DNA of 64,000 nucleotides from Sphingobacterium haloxyli (lineage in GTDB: Bacteria > Bacteroidota > Bacteroidia > Sphingobacteriales > Sphingobacteriaceae). Below are positions 7,446 through 15,114 of this stretch, piece after piece. The notes below the pieces were generated by a model, which worked only from the letters and a program-made list of their open reading frames with translations, did no database searches and was not told where the DNA came from. Every line of letters starts with the position of its first letter. Within the stretch, counting starts at the first letter, position 1. The position numbers and the translations under genes were made by a program. The stretch is taken from assembly GCF_002980525.1 (NCBI RefSeq), contig NZ_PVBQ01000005.1, forward strand, positions 1 to 64,000, given 5' to 3'.

Positions 7446-8097
7446 CAAGATTCATCATATCGGTCAACTGGGTTTTCTGTTCGGCTTTCATTTGTTTTTT
7501 GTATTCCACCACGTCTTCGAAAACTATTCTGCGGTGTTTTCCTACTTTGGTATATTGAATCTTGCCTTCTTCAAGCAGTTTAACTAAATGAGGGCGGGAA
7601 CAGCCAAGCATTATCTCCTCCACAAAAGCCTCATCTATATAGAAAATAGGAGAATCCTCCTTCCGGCAGCGCTGCAGCTTCTCAATAACATCATCTCCCC
7701 TAAGATTTCTCCGCATACTCCGGTCCAGTTCCGGATCAATCTCTATCTTTAGTGCTTCCAAATCGACAGATCGTATCTGCGAAACAAGTATATAGACATT
7801 TTCATTCAACGGAAGAAATCCTTTCTTTTTTAAACTAGGCCGCAGGCTGCCGTCGTCCAGAAGTGGAACGTCGACACCTATCTTCATTATCGTGTAATCC
7901 CATTGATCGGTAAAGACGTAGATCACGGCCGTTAAATCTTCCTGCGACTTCGCTTGCTGTGGAAGGCCGGCCGCATGCCGTTTCTTGGTAACCTCTGCCA
8001 GTTCCAATCCCCGTTTTTGGATGGCTTCCCTGTTTAGGTGCTCTTTCCTAGGGGTAGCTTTACTCTTTTTATTTTTTCTGAAAAAGTTGAACATCAT
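7417..8097 (-). CDS. fusion of cassette hypothetical protein with excisionase-type HTH antitoxin
   Basis: 226 aa. Residues 1-155 are nearly identical to the 169-aa protein at 544-1053. From IMLGCSRPHLVKLLEEGKI onward the sequence is the helix-turn-helix and tail (YTKVGKHRRIVFEDVVEYKK) of an excisionase/MerR-like antitoxin that normally precedes a PIN toxin. The junction sits exactly where copy A reads DEVRAIIER. The usual antitoxin N-terminus has therefore been swapped for the cassette protein. The ORF is intact and ends inside the PIN fragment. It might still bind DNA. Its origin by recombination between a cassette and a toxin-antitoxin locus is inferred from the comparison of the two copies. 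Confidence 0.7.
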   Translation of the reverse strand: MMFNFFRKNKKSKATPRKEHLNREAIQKRGLELAEVTKKRHAAGLPQQAKSQEDLTAVIYVFTDQWDYTIMKIGVDVPLLDDGSLRPSLKKKGFLPLNENVYILVSQIRSVDLEALKIEIDPELDRSMRRNLRGDDVIEKLQRCRKEDSPIFYIDEAFVEEIMLGCSRPHLVKLLEEGKIQYTKVGKHRRIVFEDVVEYKKQMKAEQKTQLTDMMNLDEDLGLCDS

Positions 8098-8109
8098 TGT
8101 TTTGTTTAT

Positions 8110-8229
8110 TTAATTCTCCCATTCCTCTACCCTGATCTTAAAATTTTTATGCAGTTGCTGTTTGTCACAGTTGGCGGTGAAGGATTGGACCATTTCTGAA
8201 AATTTTTGATTTAAATCGGTGTTGCTCAT
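8110..8229 (-). CDS. short conserved ORF, 39 aa (cassette copy B)
   Basis: Starts MSNTDLNQKFSEMVQSF, has one Cys (about residue 21) and ends IRVEEWEN. It is the partner of the 39-aa ORF at 1066-1185, with mostly conservative differences. It lies 36 bases after the acyltransferase and 12 bases before the 226-aa gene, so it is part of the same transcript. Function unknown. Confidence 0.55.
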   Translation of the reverse strand: MSNTDLNQKFSEMVQSFTANCDKQQLHKNFKIRVEEWEN

Positions 8230-8265
8230 AGCATAAGGTTTTATTGTTTCATAAATATAAGGTTA

Positions 8266-9222
8266 TTAAATCTGCTTAAGGAATTCTCGTCTCAGCGTAT
8301 CCATTTTCTCAAACTGGCCGGCCGGAACTTCTGCGCATTTTCCCGACACAACATCCAGCAGCATGTTTTTCTGTTTTGCATAGACGGGTAGCCATATGGG
8401 AGGCTCCCAGGTTTCGATCTTGGTTGAAATGGTTCTCTCAAACAATCTGGGAATACTTTCCCACTGTAAGAGTTCCTCGGCAGATAGGTCCTCCAACAGG
8501 TTATAACAGGACTGCATGGTGGCTTGATATTGTTCTCGGTTGTTTACGTATAGGTCTCCCTTACTCCGTACCGTCAGCTTTTCGCCTTCCGTTGTAAGAA
8601 CAACCGGACGGATGGGGACGCCGCTCAATTGACTTAGTATGGACATTCCCATACGTACATCCAAAGTGGTGTTATGTACATGGATCTGCGTCCATCCTTT
8701 CTCTCCACTTCCTCCCTCCTCTCCATCGATATAGCAGATGACGTGGAATCCATCTTTCAGTAGCCGCTTTAACTGAATCAGGGATGTGGAGCCGCTTGAC
8801 CGCACGAATTGCAGTTCGCTAGGTTTGGGCTCCCGGCCGAAACTCTTTTCGAACTGCGTCACATACATTGGGTATTGTTCCTCGAATACTTCGTCTTTGA
8901 GCAGGATGGCGATACCGTATTCTCGACGTATAAGCGCACGCGTCATCAATGCATAGGGTCCGACATGGAAGCAGGCCCATATCCGGGGTCCATCCACTAG
9001 AGGCAATTGTGCTTCCAGTTGTGGCAGAAAGGTCTTATCGTGTTTGAATGGTTCCTGTTGAAGATAGCTTTGATGGATATGTACTAGCCGTAGTATGGAT
9101 TCGTAGCTATCGACCAATTCCCAGCGGTACAGCATGGAAGCTGCTTTGACACTTTGGTTCCAGAGGATGTGATCATCTCTTACAGCAGGTATTGCCGGTA
9201 ATGTATTTAGTTCACTTTTCAT
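8266..9222 (-). CDS. LPLAT-superfamily acyltransferase-like protein
   Basis: 318 aa resembling the LpxL/HtrB branch of the lysophospholipid acyltransferase superfamily. Motif I region is CFHVGPYALMTRAL (near residues 83-96). A RSSGSTSLIQLKRLLKDG stretch follows, then CYIDGEEGG (about 167-175) and the RMGMSILSQLSGVPIRPVV block (about 190-210) expected after the catalytic core. In LpxL-type enzymes the His is followed four residues later by Asp/Glu; here His-x4 gives Ala, so the acid is missing and activity is uncertain. There is no N-terminal membrane helix, unlike true LpxL, suggesting a soluble substrate. A 40-aa ORF starts upstream and a 39-aa ORF downstream, so acylation of a small peptide is a reasonable but unproven idea. 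Confidence 0.6.
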   Translation of the reverse strand: MKSELNTLPAIPAVRDDHILWNQSVKAASMLYRWELVDSYESILRLVHIHQSYLQQEPFKHDKTFLPQLEAQLPLVDGPRIWACFHVGPYALMTRALIRREYGIAILLKDEVFEEQYPMYVTQFEKSFGREPKPSELQFVRSSGSTSLIQLKRLLKDGFHVICYIDGEEGGSGEKGWTQIHVHNTTLDVRMGMSILSQLSGVPIRPVVLTTEGEKLTVRSKGDLYVNNREQYQATMQSCYNLLEDLSAEELLQWESIPRLFERTISTKIETWEPPIWLPVYAKQKNMLLDVVSGKCAEVPAGQFEKMDTLRREFLKQI

Positions 9223-9282
9223 GTTTGATCTAGTTAGTTAAAAAGGGTGTCCGGATCACCCTTATTGTACAATCAAGTTGTT

Positions 9283-9405
9283 CTAAATGTATTTAAAATT
9301 ACATTTTTCCTTACTGACAGCGAGCAAGTCAAGCCCTGCTCCCGCATCGATTATGTTCGTGGCTATTTGTGCTACGTGCTGGATTTCATGAATAAATTGT
9401 TCCAT
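9283..9405 (-). CDS. short ORF, 40 aa, candidate peptide substrate
   Basis: Read directly from the minus strand: an amphipathic leader-like half (MEQFIHEIQHVAQIATNII), a small-residue turn (DAGAGLDLLAVS) and a Lys-rich tail with one Cys (KEKCNFKYI). It ends 60 bases before the acyltransferase-like gene, and the shared control region lies just upstream. The N-terminal 13 codons are also found in copy A, fused to the acyltransferase end. Precursor-peptide status is inference from size and position; it could be a regulatory upstream ORF. Confidence 0.45.
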   Translation of the reverse strand: MEQFIHEIQHVAQIATNIIDAGAGLDLLAVSKEKCNFKYI

Positions 9406-9420
9406 GTTCAAATAATTTAT

Positions 9421-9680
9421 TTGGGTTTATAAAAAGCACCTATCGATCCTGGATAGATTGCTGTGTGATCACGCAGCAAATATGCTGTATGTGAACGGAG
9501 AATTCCAAAAAAAATGTTGAACAGTAGGAAAACAGCAGTTTCATCCCCGCGGGAAAAGGCTGAACGACACGAAAATGGGGGTTTGGGCGGATTTGACCTG
9601 GTTAAATTATCGGTTGGAGTTACGGGATTTTACATTATCTTTAGAGAGAAAGCATAGTACATGAAAGGCTACTAACTTTT
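9421..9680. repeat. conserved cassette upstream region, copy B
   Basis: Near-identical to 1519-1740, including the three dyads at 9442-9458, 9465-9472 and 9474-9487. No ORF of its own. Probably contains the promoter for the minus-strand operon 9405 to 7122. Confidence 0.75.
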
Positions 9681-9687
9681 AAGAACG

Positions 9688-9762
9688 ATGAATTATAACC
9701 TCATGGAAAAGGTCATTTTTCATTATCCCAATTACGATGGCATTAAGTGTATCGCTCACTAA
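9688..9762 (+). repeat. dispersed short repeat with VIFHYPN-coding stretch, copy 1
   Basis: A 24-codon ORF ending KVIFHYPNYDGIKCIAH. Related DNA occurs at 24140-24206 (FFHHLNNDGFKCIVH) and 50349-50408 (VIFHYPN). It is probably the conserved end of a lost gene carried on rearranged segments. It overlaps the start of the next ORF in another frame. Confidence 0.4.
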
Positions 9763-10138
9763 TTATGATCTGATATCTATACGCAAGAAATGGCTCGGGA
9801 TTCTGCTGCATTTGTCGCTATCGATCATACTATTCTTCGTCACTTTCTTTGCGACGTTTACATTATCGGCAAAAATTGATGGTTTTACTATCTTTTACAT
9901 CGGCTGCGCGTTTGGTGCAATTCTATTTGCGCTGCTTACCAATATTATTTTGCCTTTCCAGCATTTCTGGTCGAGTCTATTAATCATCACGGTGCTATCA
10001 TTAATATGTTTTCCTATAGCCACCTATATCCATGAGACACCGTGGAATATAATACCCATTTTGAAAGGAAGAGAGAATATATCTATTGTGTGGATGACAT
10101 TAGTAGGGTTGGGAATTGCTATTGGGATTCATAAATAA
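9737..10138 (+). CDS. hypothetical multi-span membrane protein, 133 aa
   Basis: Four predicted membrane helices (about residues 18-42, 47-70, 76-96 and 110-130) with a short loop HETPWNIIPILKGREN before the last. The family is unrecognised. The C-terminal 60 residues are closely related to the truncated ORF at 16808-17029. The true start may lie further in, because the first codons overlap the dispersed repeat upstream. It converges with the Rpn-type gene at 10192. Confidence 0.6.
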   Translation: MALSVSLTNYDLISIRKKWLGILLHLSLSIILFFVTFFATFTLSAKIDGFTIFYIGCAFGAILFALLTNIILPFQHFWSSLLIITVLSLICFPIATYIHETPWNIIPILKGRENISIVWMTLVGLGIAIGIHK

Positions 10139-10141
10139 AAA

Positions 10142-10171
10142 CAGGCATCTCTTATTCAGAAAATGCCTGCT
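10142..10171 (+). terminator. weak hairpin between convergent genes
   Basis: CAGGCAT, then about 14 bases, then ATGCCTG, in the 53-base gap between convergent genes. A-rich before and AT-rich after, with no pure T-run. Confidence 0.4.
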
Positions 10172-10191
10172 ATATAATATTGTTAAAAACG

Positions 10192-11127
10192 CTATTTCAG
10201 TTTTTCGATTTCTTTGACACTAAGCTTAGTGAATTTTGCGATCTGCTCTATCGGAAGACCGTCCTTTTTCATTTCACGCGCCATTTCGCGCTTTTCAGCT
10301 TCGGCTTTAGCACGTTCTTCTAATCGACCTTTATGTAAACCTTTCTGAATACCTTTCTCAAGACCTTTCTCAAGACCTTCCTGCAAACCTTGCCTAACAG
10401 CCGTAAGACGGATGCTCTCCGCATCACGCTTATCCTTTAAGCTCCATTCGTATGCTTTCATATCTTCTACCTTTAGATTTGATATCTCTCCGATATCAAA
10501 GATAAGACCAAATACACGTTTATCCAAAAATTTTGGTATTTCTCTCAGCTGTGACATGTGCTTGAAAACATATAACCACATATCCATAAAGGTCTTGATT
10601 TCAGATTCTTCTTTACGGAAATTAGGCAGGCTGAGAAGCTTGTAGCCCAATTTGTCGTAAAACTGGGCCTTGCGCTCCCGATCGTAAAGCACTACATCGT
10701 AATAGTACTGATCACTGGCCGCGCTGTCCAATGCAAAATCAAGAATGCCGATGAAATAAACCTCGGGAAGTTCATAGGTATTGCCCTTATGACCACGCGG
10801 CACCAACGTATGGATAAGACGTGAGCTGTAGTAAACCATTCGGTCGCGGATAAAATCCTGTGACAGTTGCTGCATTTCGATAATGAAATGGCTGTCGTCA
10901 TCACTGGTGCAATATAGATCAAAGATAACCTTGCGGTTGCTCTCCTGCACGCCGTTACGCTCTGTAGGCCGGTACTCCAGATCACGGATGACCTTCTCGC
11001 CTTCAAAAAGACCGTTGAGAAAATTAATAAGGTTGGGCTTCCCGCCATCAGGACCGAAATACAGCTTCATGCCGAAGTCGGTACACATGTCTACATACTT
11101 TCCGAGAAAATTTTTGTGCTTTTTCAT
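10192..11127 (-). CDS. Rpn/PD-(D/E)XK nuclease family protein
   Basis: 311 aa of the recombination-promoting nuclease / PD-(D/E)XK transposase-like family (PF12784 type). The N-terminal FLGKYVDMCTDFGMKLYFG leads to the nuclease core with IFDLYCTSDD and HFIIEMQQL (the E-x-Q form of the motif). The C-terminus shows the typical low-complexity run (residues about 240-262, repeats of GLEKG/GIQKG/GLHKG) and a final small helical domain. Family members promote recA-independent DNA exchange in E. coli, which fits a neighbourhood full of repeats. On the minus strand TATATTTG at 11154-11161 is a good -7 element 27 bases before the ATG. Confidence 0.85.
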   Translation of the reverse strand: MKKHKNFLGKYVDMCTDFGMKLYFGPDGGKPNLINFLNGLFEGEKVIRDLEYRPTERNGVQESNRKVIFDLYCTSDDDSHFIIEMQQLSQDFIRDRMVYYSSRLIHTLVPRGHKGNTYELPEVYFIGILDFALDSAASDQYYYDVVLYDRERKAQFYDKLGYKLLSLPNFRKEESEIKTFMDMWLYVFKHMSQLREIPKFLDKRVFGLIFDIGEISNLKVEDMKAYEWSLKDKRDAESIRLTAVRQGLQEGLEKGLEKGIQKGLHKGRLEERAKAEAEKREMAREMKKDGLPIEQIAKFTKLSVKEIEKLK

Positions 11128-11289
11128 AATACTTACAATTGGATTTCACTTCTCAAATATAAACACAAAAACCGATAAAAACTAATATTTTTAGTAAAAA
11201 TATAGAGCGGATTAGTTTATTTGTACAATAGCAACCCTTGACGTCATCTGTATTTTCTGTTTGGTGAATCAAATTGCTAACTGGACGAA

Positions 11290-11590
11290 TCCATTTTTTC
11301 AAATATTATTATCAATGGATGACTCACTATCATGCAAGGAAGAAACTGTTAAATTCATCAAAGATTCGGCATCTACATCAAGACCAGTCAAACCTAGCAG
11401 TATATAAGGATTCCCATTCCCGTCTTTCTTAGTGGGGACTTATATGAAAAATATAGGAGACTTTTGTAATCTTTCAAACGCCCGGCTTTCAAATCTTCTT
11501 GAGACTTACCAACTCCAGCCACAACGTGATTTGGGAATATAAATGGATCAAATCGACCAAAAGAAATTTTCGGTGTGACTCTAGTTTGGA
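11290..11590 (-). pseudogene. frameshifted remnant of an unknown gene
   Basis: This covers most of the 500-base gap after the Rpn gene. Two minus-strand pieces in different frames look like former coding: PKISFGRFDPFIFPNHVVAG with SQEDLKAGRLKDYKSLLYF, and KKDGNGNPYILLGLTGLDVD with ESLMNLTVSSLHD. No start codon or continuous frame. Family not recognised. Confidence 0.4.
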
Positions 11591-11629
11591 GGAGTTTGGT
11601 GCACTTCTAAGAGAAACGATGAAAAATAG

Positions 11630-12382
11630 CTAGAGCGGGATTCTTGGATAATTGCTAATTTCTTTTTCTTTACCACCTTTACTGGACATTACCATACTCG
11701 GACGGTTATTCCTTGCAATCTCATTTGCCCTGTTTAGCGCTTCCATTTTACCTTCGTAATTAGCTATCAACTCATCGTGGTCATCAAATACCTGCCACTG
11801 ATTACCGTCCTGATCCCACCGAACGTAGTATACCCGAGGTGCTATAATGTTCTCTTTGCCCCTGATTAAGTCGAGGATAATCCGCCCATCACTATAACCT
11901 CCATCTGGAAAAGGAATGGGAATAAGAGCAAAGAATATGTAGTATAATGAAAAATACGTGAATTGATATGCAAAAAGACCTTCCTCGAGGATATCCTTTT
12001 CGACAAGTAAAATAACAGCTATCGCGGCCAGCAAGTTAAACAAAACACCACCAGAGAAAATAAGGATATTGGCTATTGTTCTTTGACGTGTAATATTGTC
12101 AAAAGTACAGAAGCCATACCAGAAGTAGTATTGTCGGACCTCAACTAGTCCCCAACGAAAAACAGGCTTTCCTGTTCCTATCGTAATCCTGATATTTTTT
12201 CCACCCATAAGCCACGCAAAAAAAACGTGCCCTCCTTCATGAATAGTCGAGATTACGGGTAGCAAAACGAAAAAAGCCAGAATAAATTTGGGAATGTCTT
12301 CAATTCCAAACATAAGCAGCCAAATTTCTATGTCGTTTACTAAACTACGTAATGAACAACCTTTTCTTGAATTCGTTTTCAC
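11630..12382 (-). CDS. M50-like membrane metalloprotease with C-terminal DUF2188-like domain
   Basis: Up to 250 aa. An N-terminal helix carries HEGGH (residues 48-52, the zinc motif HExxH of site-2-protease-like M50 enzymes). A second membrane region with FSGGVLFNLLAA follows, and the third motif region is LIPIPFPDGGYSDG (about 153-167), close to the M50 NxxPxPxxDG signature. Residues about 184-248 read as a small cytoplasmic module (VYYVRWDQDGNQWQVF, EGKMEALNRANEIARNN) resembling DUF2188. The longest frame starts at GTG 12382; the first ATG is 12313. The gene sits between two halves of a sequence that is contiguous at 50.4 kb, so it appears to be inserted, or was deleted from the other copy. 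Confidence 0.65.
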   Translation of the reverse strand: MKTNSRKGCSLRSLVNDIEIWLLMFGIEDIPKFILAFFVLLPVISTIHEGGHVFFAWLMGGKNIRITIGTGKPVFRWGLVEVRQYYFWYGFCTFDNITRQRTIANILIFSGGVLFNLLAAIAVILLVEKDILEEGLFAYQFTYFSLYYIFFALIPIPFPDGGYSDGRIILDLIRGKENIIAPRVYYVRWDQDGNQWQVFDDHDELIANYEGKMEALNRANEIARNNRPSMVMSSKGGKEKEISNYPRIPL

Positions 12383-12485
12383 CGAATAAGAAAGGTCCCG
12401 TTCGTATACAGTTTCTTTCTACGCGTATCAGTTTCAGGTTTTTGAAAATAGTCGTATCTTTCTCGAATAAACTTAGGTTATTAAA

Positions 12486-12665
12486 ATGCAAGATACCAGC
12501 ATCCTTTGGCAGGGGAAAATAACAGCGCGCGAGCAGAAATATTGGCGGCTGAGTGCAGAAAAACACAAATACGAGAACGTACCAAACGATTTTGAAGCAA
12601 TAATCACCATTGACAAATCAGGCTTAGTAGTTAGTTACCCCGAACTGTTTGAAAGAGTACTTTAA
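12486..12665 (+). pseudogene. internally deleted copy of glycolipid-binding-domain gene
   Basis: 59 codons: the first 11 (MQDTSILWQGK) and the last 48 (from ITAREQKYWRLSAEK) match the 183-aa gene at 50511-51062, with the middle 124 codons missing in frame. The deletion ends share an A-rich run. The upstream 90 bases are also shared with the intact locus. Probably not functional. Confidence 0.75.
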
Positions 12666-12840
12666 TTCAATTATAACTAGAAGTATCCCTAGATTTATCG
12701 ATAATAACAATTTGGTTGACGATGTTGCAGGAAATTATCGAAATCGGCCTGATCGCCGCTTTGAAACTTTGGTTGCAGAGAATATGATCATCCCTCAAGT
12801 GATGTGACAGTTCAATTTTACACTACCTGTATTTTGCTGA

Positions 12841-13203
12841 TCACTCTTTGCAAAAATTCTGTAACACTTCTTCTCGAGTAGCGGCGAAATAATTGTATCC
12901 GGTTTTATTCGTTTCATAAATAAACTCGTTTAAGCTGTTACTTTGGTATTTCGAAAATGCTCCAATGATAGCAATCGGCATGCGGTACTGAGCAAACTTT
13001 TGAAGAATATCTCCAGCGACTTTTGTTTTCAGGTCAAAAAACGAGGGAGTTATATTCTTCTCATGTAAAATAACTTTATCAAAACCCTGGTAGTAAATGT
13101 TTCCTAACAAATCCAAAGCAGTTTCTGTATCATGAATAATGATTTCATCTGAAATAATTTCCGCTATTTGTATATTGTTTTTCTGGTGTTTTACAATCTT
13201 CAT
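12841..13203 (-). CDS. DUF4180 domain-containing protein
   Basis: A 120-aa soluble protein with the DUF4180 pattern: SDEIIIHDTETALDLLGN, FDLKTKVAGDILQKFAQYRMPIAIIG, and the C-terminal SKYQSNSLNEFIYETNK. The function of the family is unknown. The ATG at 13203 is preferred because it matches the start of the duplicated copy at 23791; the frame is open further upstream. The damaged paralogue at 23479-23791 shares flanking DNA too, so a segment of about 480 bases was copied. Confidence 0.8.
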   Translation of the reverse strand: MKIVKHQKNNIQIAEIISDEIIIHDTETALDLLGNIYYQGFDKVILHEKNITPSFFDLKTKVAGDILQKFAQYRMPIAIIGAFSKYQSNSLNEFIYETNKTGYNYFAATREEVLQNFCKE

Positions 13204-13322
13204 GATTCGATTAAAATGTTGTGGGATATTAACATTAATACTTCTCAAATTTACTATTTATTTCAGGATTATGCATGTACATTGACACTAAAGGCCTGAA
13301 CGATTGCTGTAAATTTTCGTTT

Positions 13323-13487
13323 TCAACCTACTTCTCGGTCCCAGCCAGCACTGTCGGTGCGAATAAAATCGGCGACTAGGTGCTGAGTACGCGCTGTGTT
13401 GTCGTCCAACCCCTGCAAAAAGGATAGCGTACTGTTCGCTCTTATGGCTTCTATTAATGATCCATCGACTTCGAAACCTTTCCACAT
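13323..13487 (-). other. short ORF, 54 aa, probable gene fragment
   Basis: Reads MWKGFEVDGSLIEAIRANST and ends TDSAGWDREVG, with natural-looking composition on the minus strand. The family is not recognised and no neighbour suggests a role. It lies in the 547-base gap between the DUF4180 gene and the VOC/AAA chimera. The rest of that gap (13488-13750) holds only a 36-base dyad (TTATCAGT at 13597-13604, ACTGATAA at 13625-13632). Confidence 0.35.
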
Positions 13488-13750
13488 ACTACTAAAGGCG
13501 GACCAAGAAGATTGTCAAAACAGGGATTATTTATTATTATCAATCTTTGACAAGTATTCCAGTACGTGTTCTTCTGTTGTAGCTTGAAGCTTGATATTAT
13601 CAGTGAAAAGGTCGGAGCGTAACGACTGATAAATAAGGATTATGTTTTTTAAGGAGTACACCCTGCAAAACGGCACAAACGAGCATGATTATTGCGGGCT
13701 GTTGAGAGGATTTCGATACGAAACATATAAATGTAACCAAATTCAAAAAA

Positions 13751-13978
13751 ATGAAAACGACAACATTTCTAACATTTGTAGGCGATAAATGCGGAAAGGC
13801 TGAAGGAGCGATAAATTTCTACACTTCCAAGGATATGTTGGACGACGCATTGCTACGTCGATTTGACTTAGCCATCTCCTTGGAACTGCCCGACCAACAA
13901 CAGATACAGGAATTGATCCAGTTGGTACTAAAAGAGGGAAAATTTGCGTTTGGCCGCAAAGTATCTATGAAGAAATGA
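13751..13978 (+). pseudogene. chimeric ORF: VOC/PhnB N-terminus joined to AAA ATPase fragment
   Basis: 75 codons. The first about 27 (MKTTTFLTFVGDKCGKAEGA, INFYTS) are the start of a VOC-fold PhnB-type protein. The following about 40 (DDALLRRFDLAISLELPDQQ, then IQELIQLVLKEGKFAF) are the sensor-2/lid-side part of an AAA+ ATPase (the ALLRRFD pattern). The two families are unrelated, so this is a fusion of debris kept in frame by chance or selection. No complete functional domain remains. Confidence 0.6.
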
Positions 13979-14029
13979 TTGAGCATGCGCAGGGTCTCTC
14001 CTACTACAGTATACATTTAGTTCGGCTTT

Positions 14030-14058
14030 TTTGTTTTAGAGGTATTTCGGTATATTTG
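14030..14058 (+). promoter_or_regulatory. Bacteroidota-type promoter for the AAA/nuclease-like pair
   Basis: TTTG at 14030-14033 and TATATTTG at 14051-14058 with 17 bases between, matching the -33/-7 consensus except for a slightly short spacer. The ATG is 29 bases downstream. Confidence 0.6.
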
Positions 14059-14087
14059 GCGAAAGAGTTAGTAACTAAAGAAATCAG

Positions 14088-15113
14088 ATGGAAAGATTAC
14101 GAGTAAAGAACTTTGGACCGTTGAGGGATGTTGATATCGAGTTTAAAAATATCAATATATTCATAGGAACTACCAGTAGCGGTAAGAGTACCATTGCCAA
14201 ACTCGTTTCCATTTTCAAAGGGGGAGCCTTAGACGGACAATCTCCCGATGCTATGCAAACGTTTTCAAAATTGCTTGCAAATTATAATATTGATTTTCAG
14301 ATCTATCCAGATACATTAATTAGGTATGAGAATGATGACCTTTTCTATGAAATAGAGGGAACAGAATTCCGTAGCAATATTTCAAAAAACAATATACGTT
14401 CACTAAATCCCATATACATTCCTGCCGAAAGGGTTTTCTTTGCAACTCTTTCCCAATCTGTATTCAGCCTCATTAACAGTGACGTGGCTCTTCCTAAATG
14501 GTTGATCGATTTTGGGGCAAAATTTGAAAATGCAAGAACCAATATTAAGGAACTCTCAATCAATTTTCTTGATATTCAATATCAATGGAAAGATGGTACG
14601 GATTATATCACGGTTGCGGATCAGACAACGATAAAGCTATCACAGGCATCCAGTGGGATCCAGTCTATTGTGCCGCTTCTTCTCGTGGTTAAGCATCAGA
14701 CCAATCCCAATAAAAAGGAGGATGATATCTTCGTGATAGAAGAACCGGAACTTAATCTTTATCCATCTTCTCAAAAAGATTTAATCGAATTTATTATTGA
14801 AAGAGTAAAACTTTCGGAAGACAAACTCATCATCACTACACATAGCCCTTATTTGCTGACATCAATAGATAATCTCATTCAGGCAGGCAATGTGGTCAAA
14901 GAGCGTCCAGAATTGCAGTCCGAAGTGAAGGAACTTGTTGATGAATCCTGTTGGATTGATTACGAAAATGTTGCTTGCTATTATTTTAGCAATGGGACGT
15001 CCCGATCTACGTTGGATGAAGCGTTAAAATCAATCGGTCCATCCAATATTGATGATATTTCGGAGGAACTAAGTAGCACTTTTGAAGGTTTGTTGACCCT
15101 TAGATATTCATAG
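14088..15113 (+). CDS. AAA15/OLD-like ATPase without TOPRIM domain, candidate defence sensor
   Basis: A 341-aa ABC/SMC-type ATPase. Walker A is GTTSSGKST at residues 27-35, after the family start LRVKNFGPLRDVDIEF. IPAERVFFATLS is at 111-122, a signature-like LSQASSGIQS at 184-193, Walker B IFVIEEPELNLYP at 214-226, and the switch His in ITTHSPYLL at 249-257. The C-terminal about 80 residues show no TOPRIM motifs, unlike full OLD nucleases. Its stop is one base from the start of a small PD-(D/E)XK-like protein, so the nuclease function is probably supplied in trans. ATPase plus separate effector nuclease is a common anti-phage layout (for example PARIS-like pairs). The promoter lies just upstream. 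Activity is not shown by sequence. Confidence 0.85.
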   Translation: MERLRVKNFGPLRDVDIEFKNINIFIGTTSSGKSTIAKLVSIFKGGALDGQSPDAMQTFSKLLANYNIDFQIYPDTLIRYENDDLFYEIEGTEFRSNISKNNIRSLNPIYIPAERVFFATLSQSVFSLINSDVALPKWLIDFGAKFENARTNIKELSINFLDIQYQWKDGTDYITVADQTTIKLSQASSGIQSIVPLLLVVKHQTNPNKKEDDIFVIEEPELNLYPSSQKDLIEFIIERVKLSEDKLIITTHSPYLLTSIDNLIQAGNVVKERPELQSEVKELVDESCWIDYENVACYYFSNGTSRSTLDEALKSIGPSNIDDISEELSSTFEGLLTLRYS

Positions 15114-15114
15114 T

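Noticed and set aside
13288..13485. 65-codon minus-strand ORF
   Set aside because: The overlapping frame at 13323-13487 has a far more protein-like composition.
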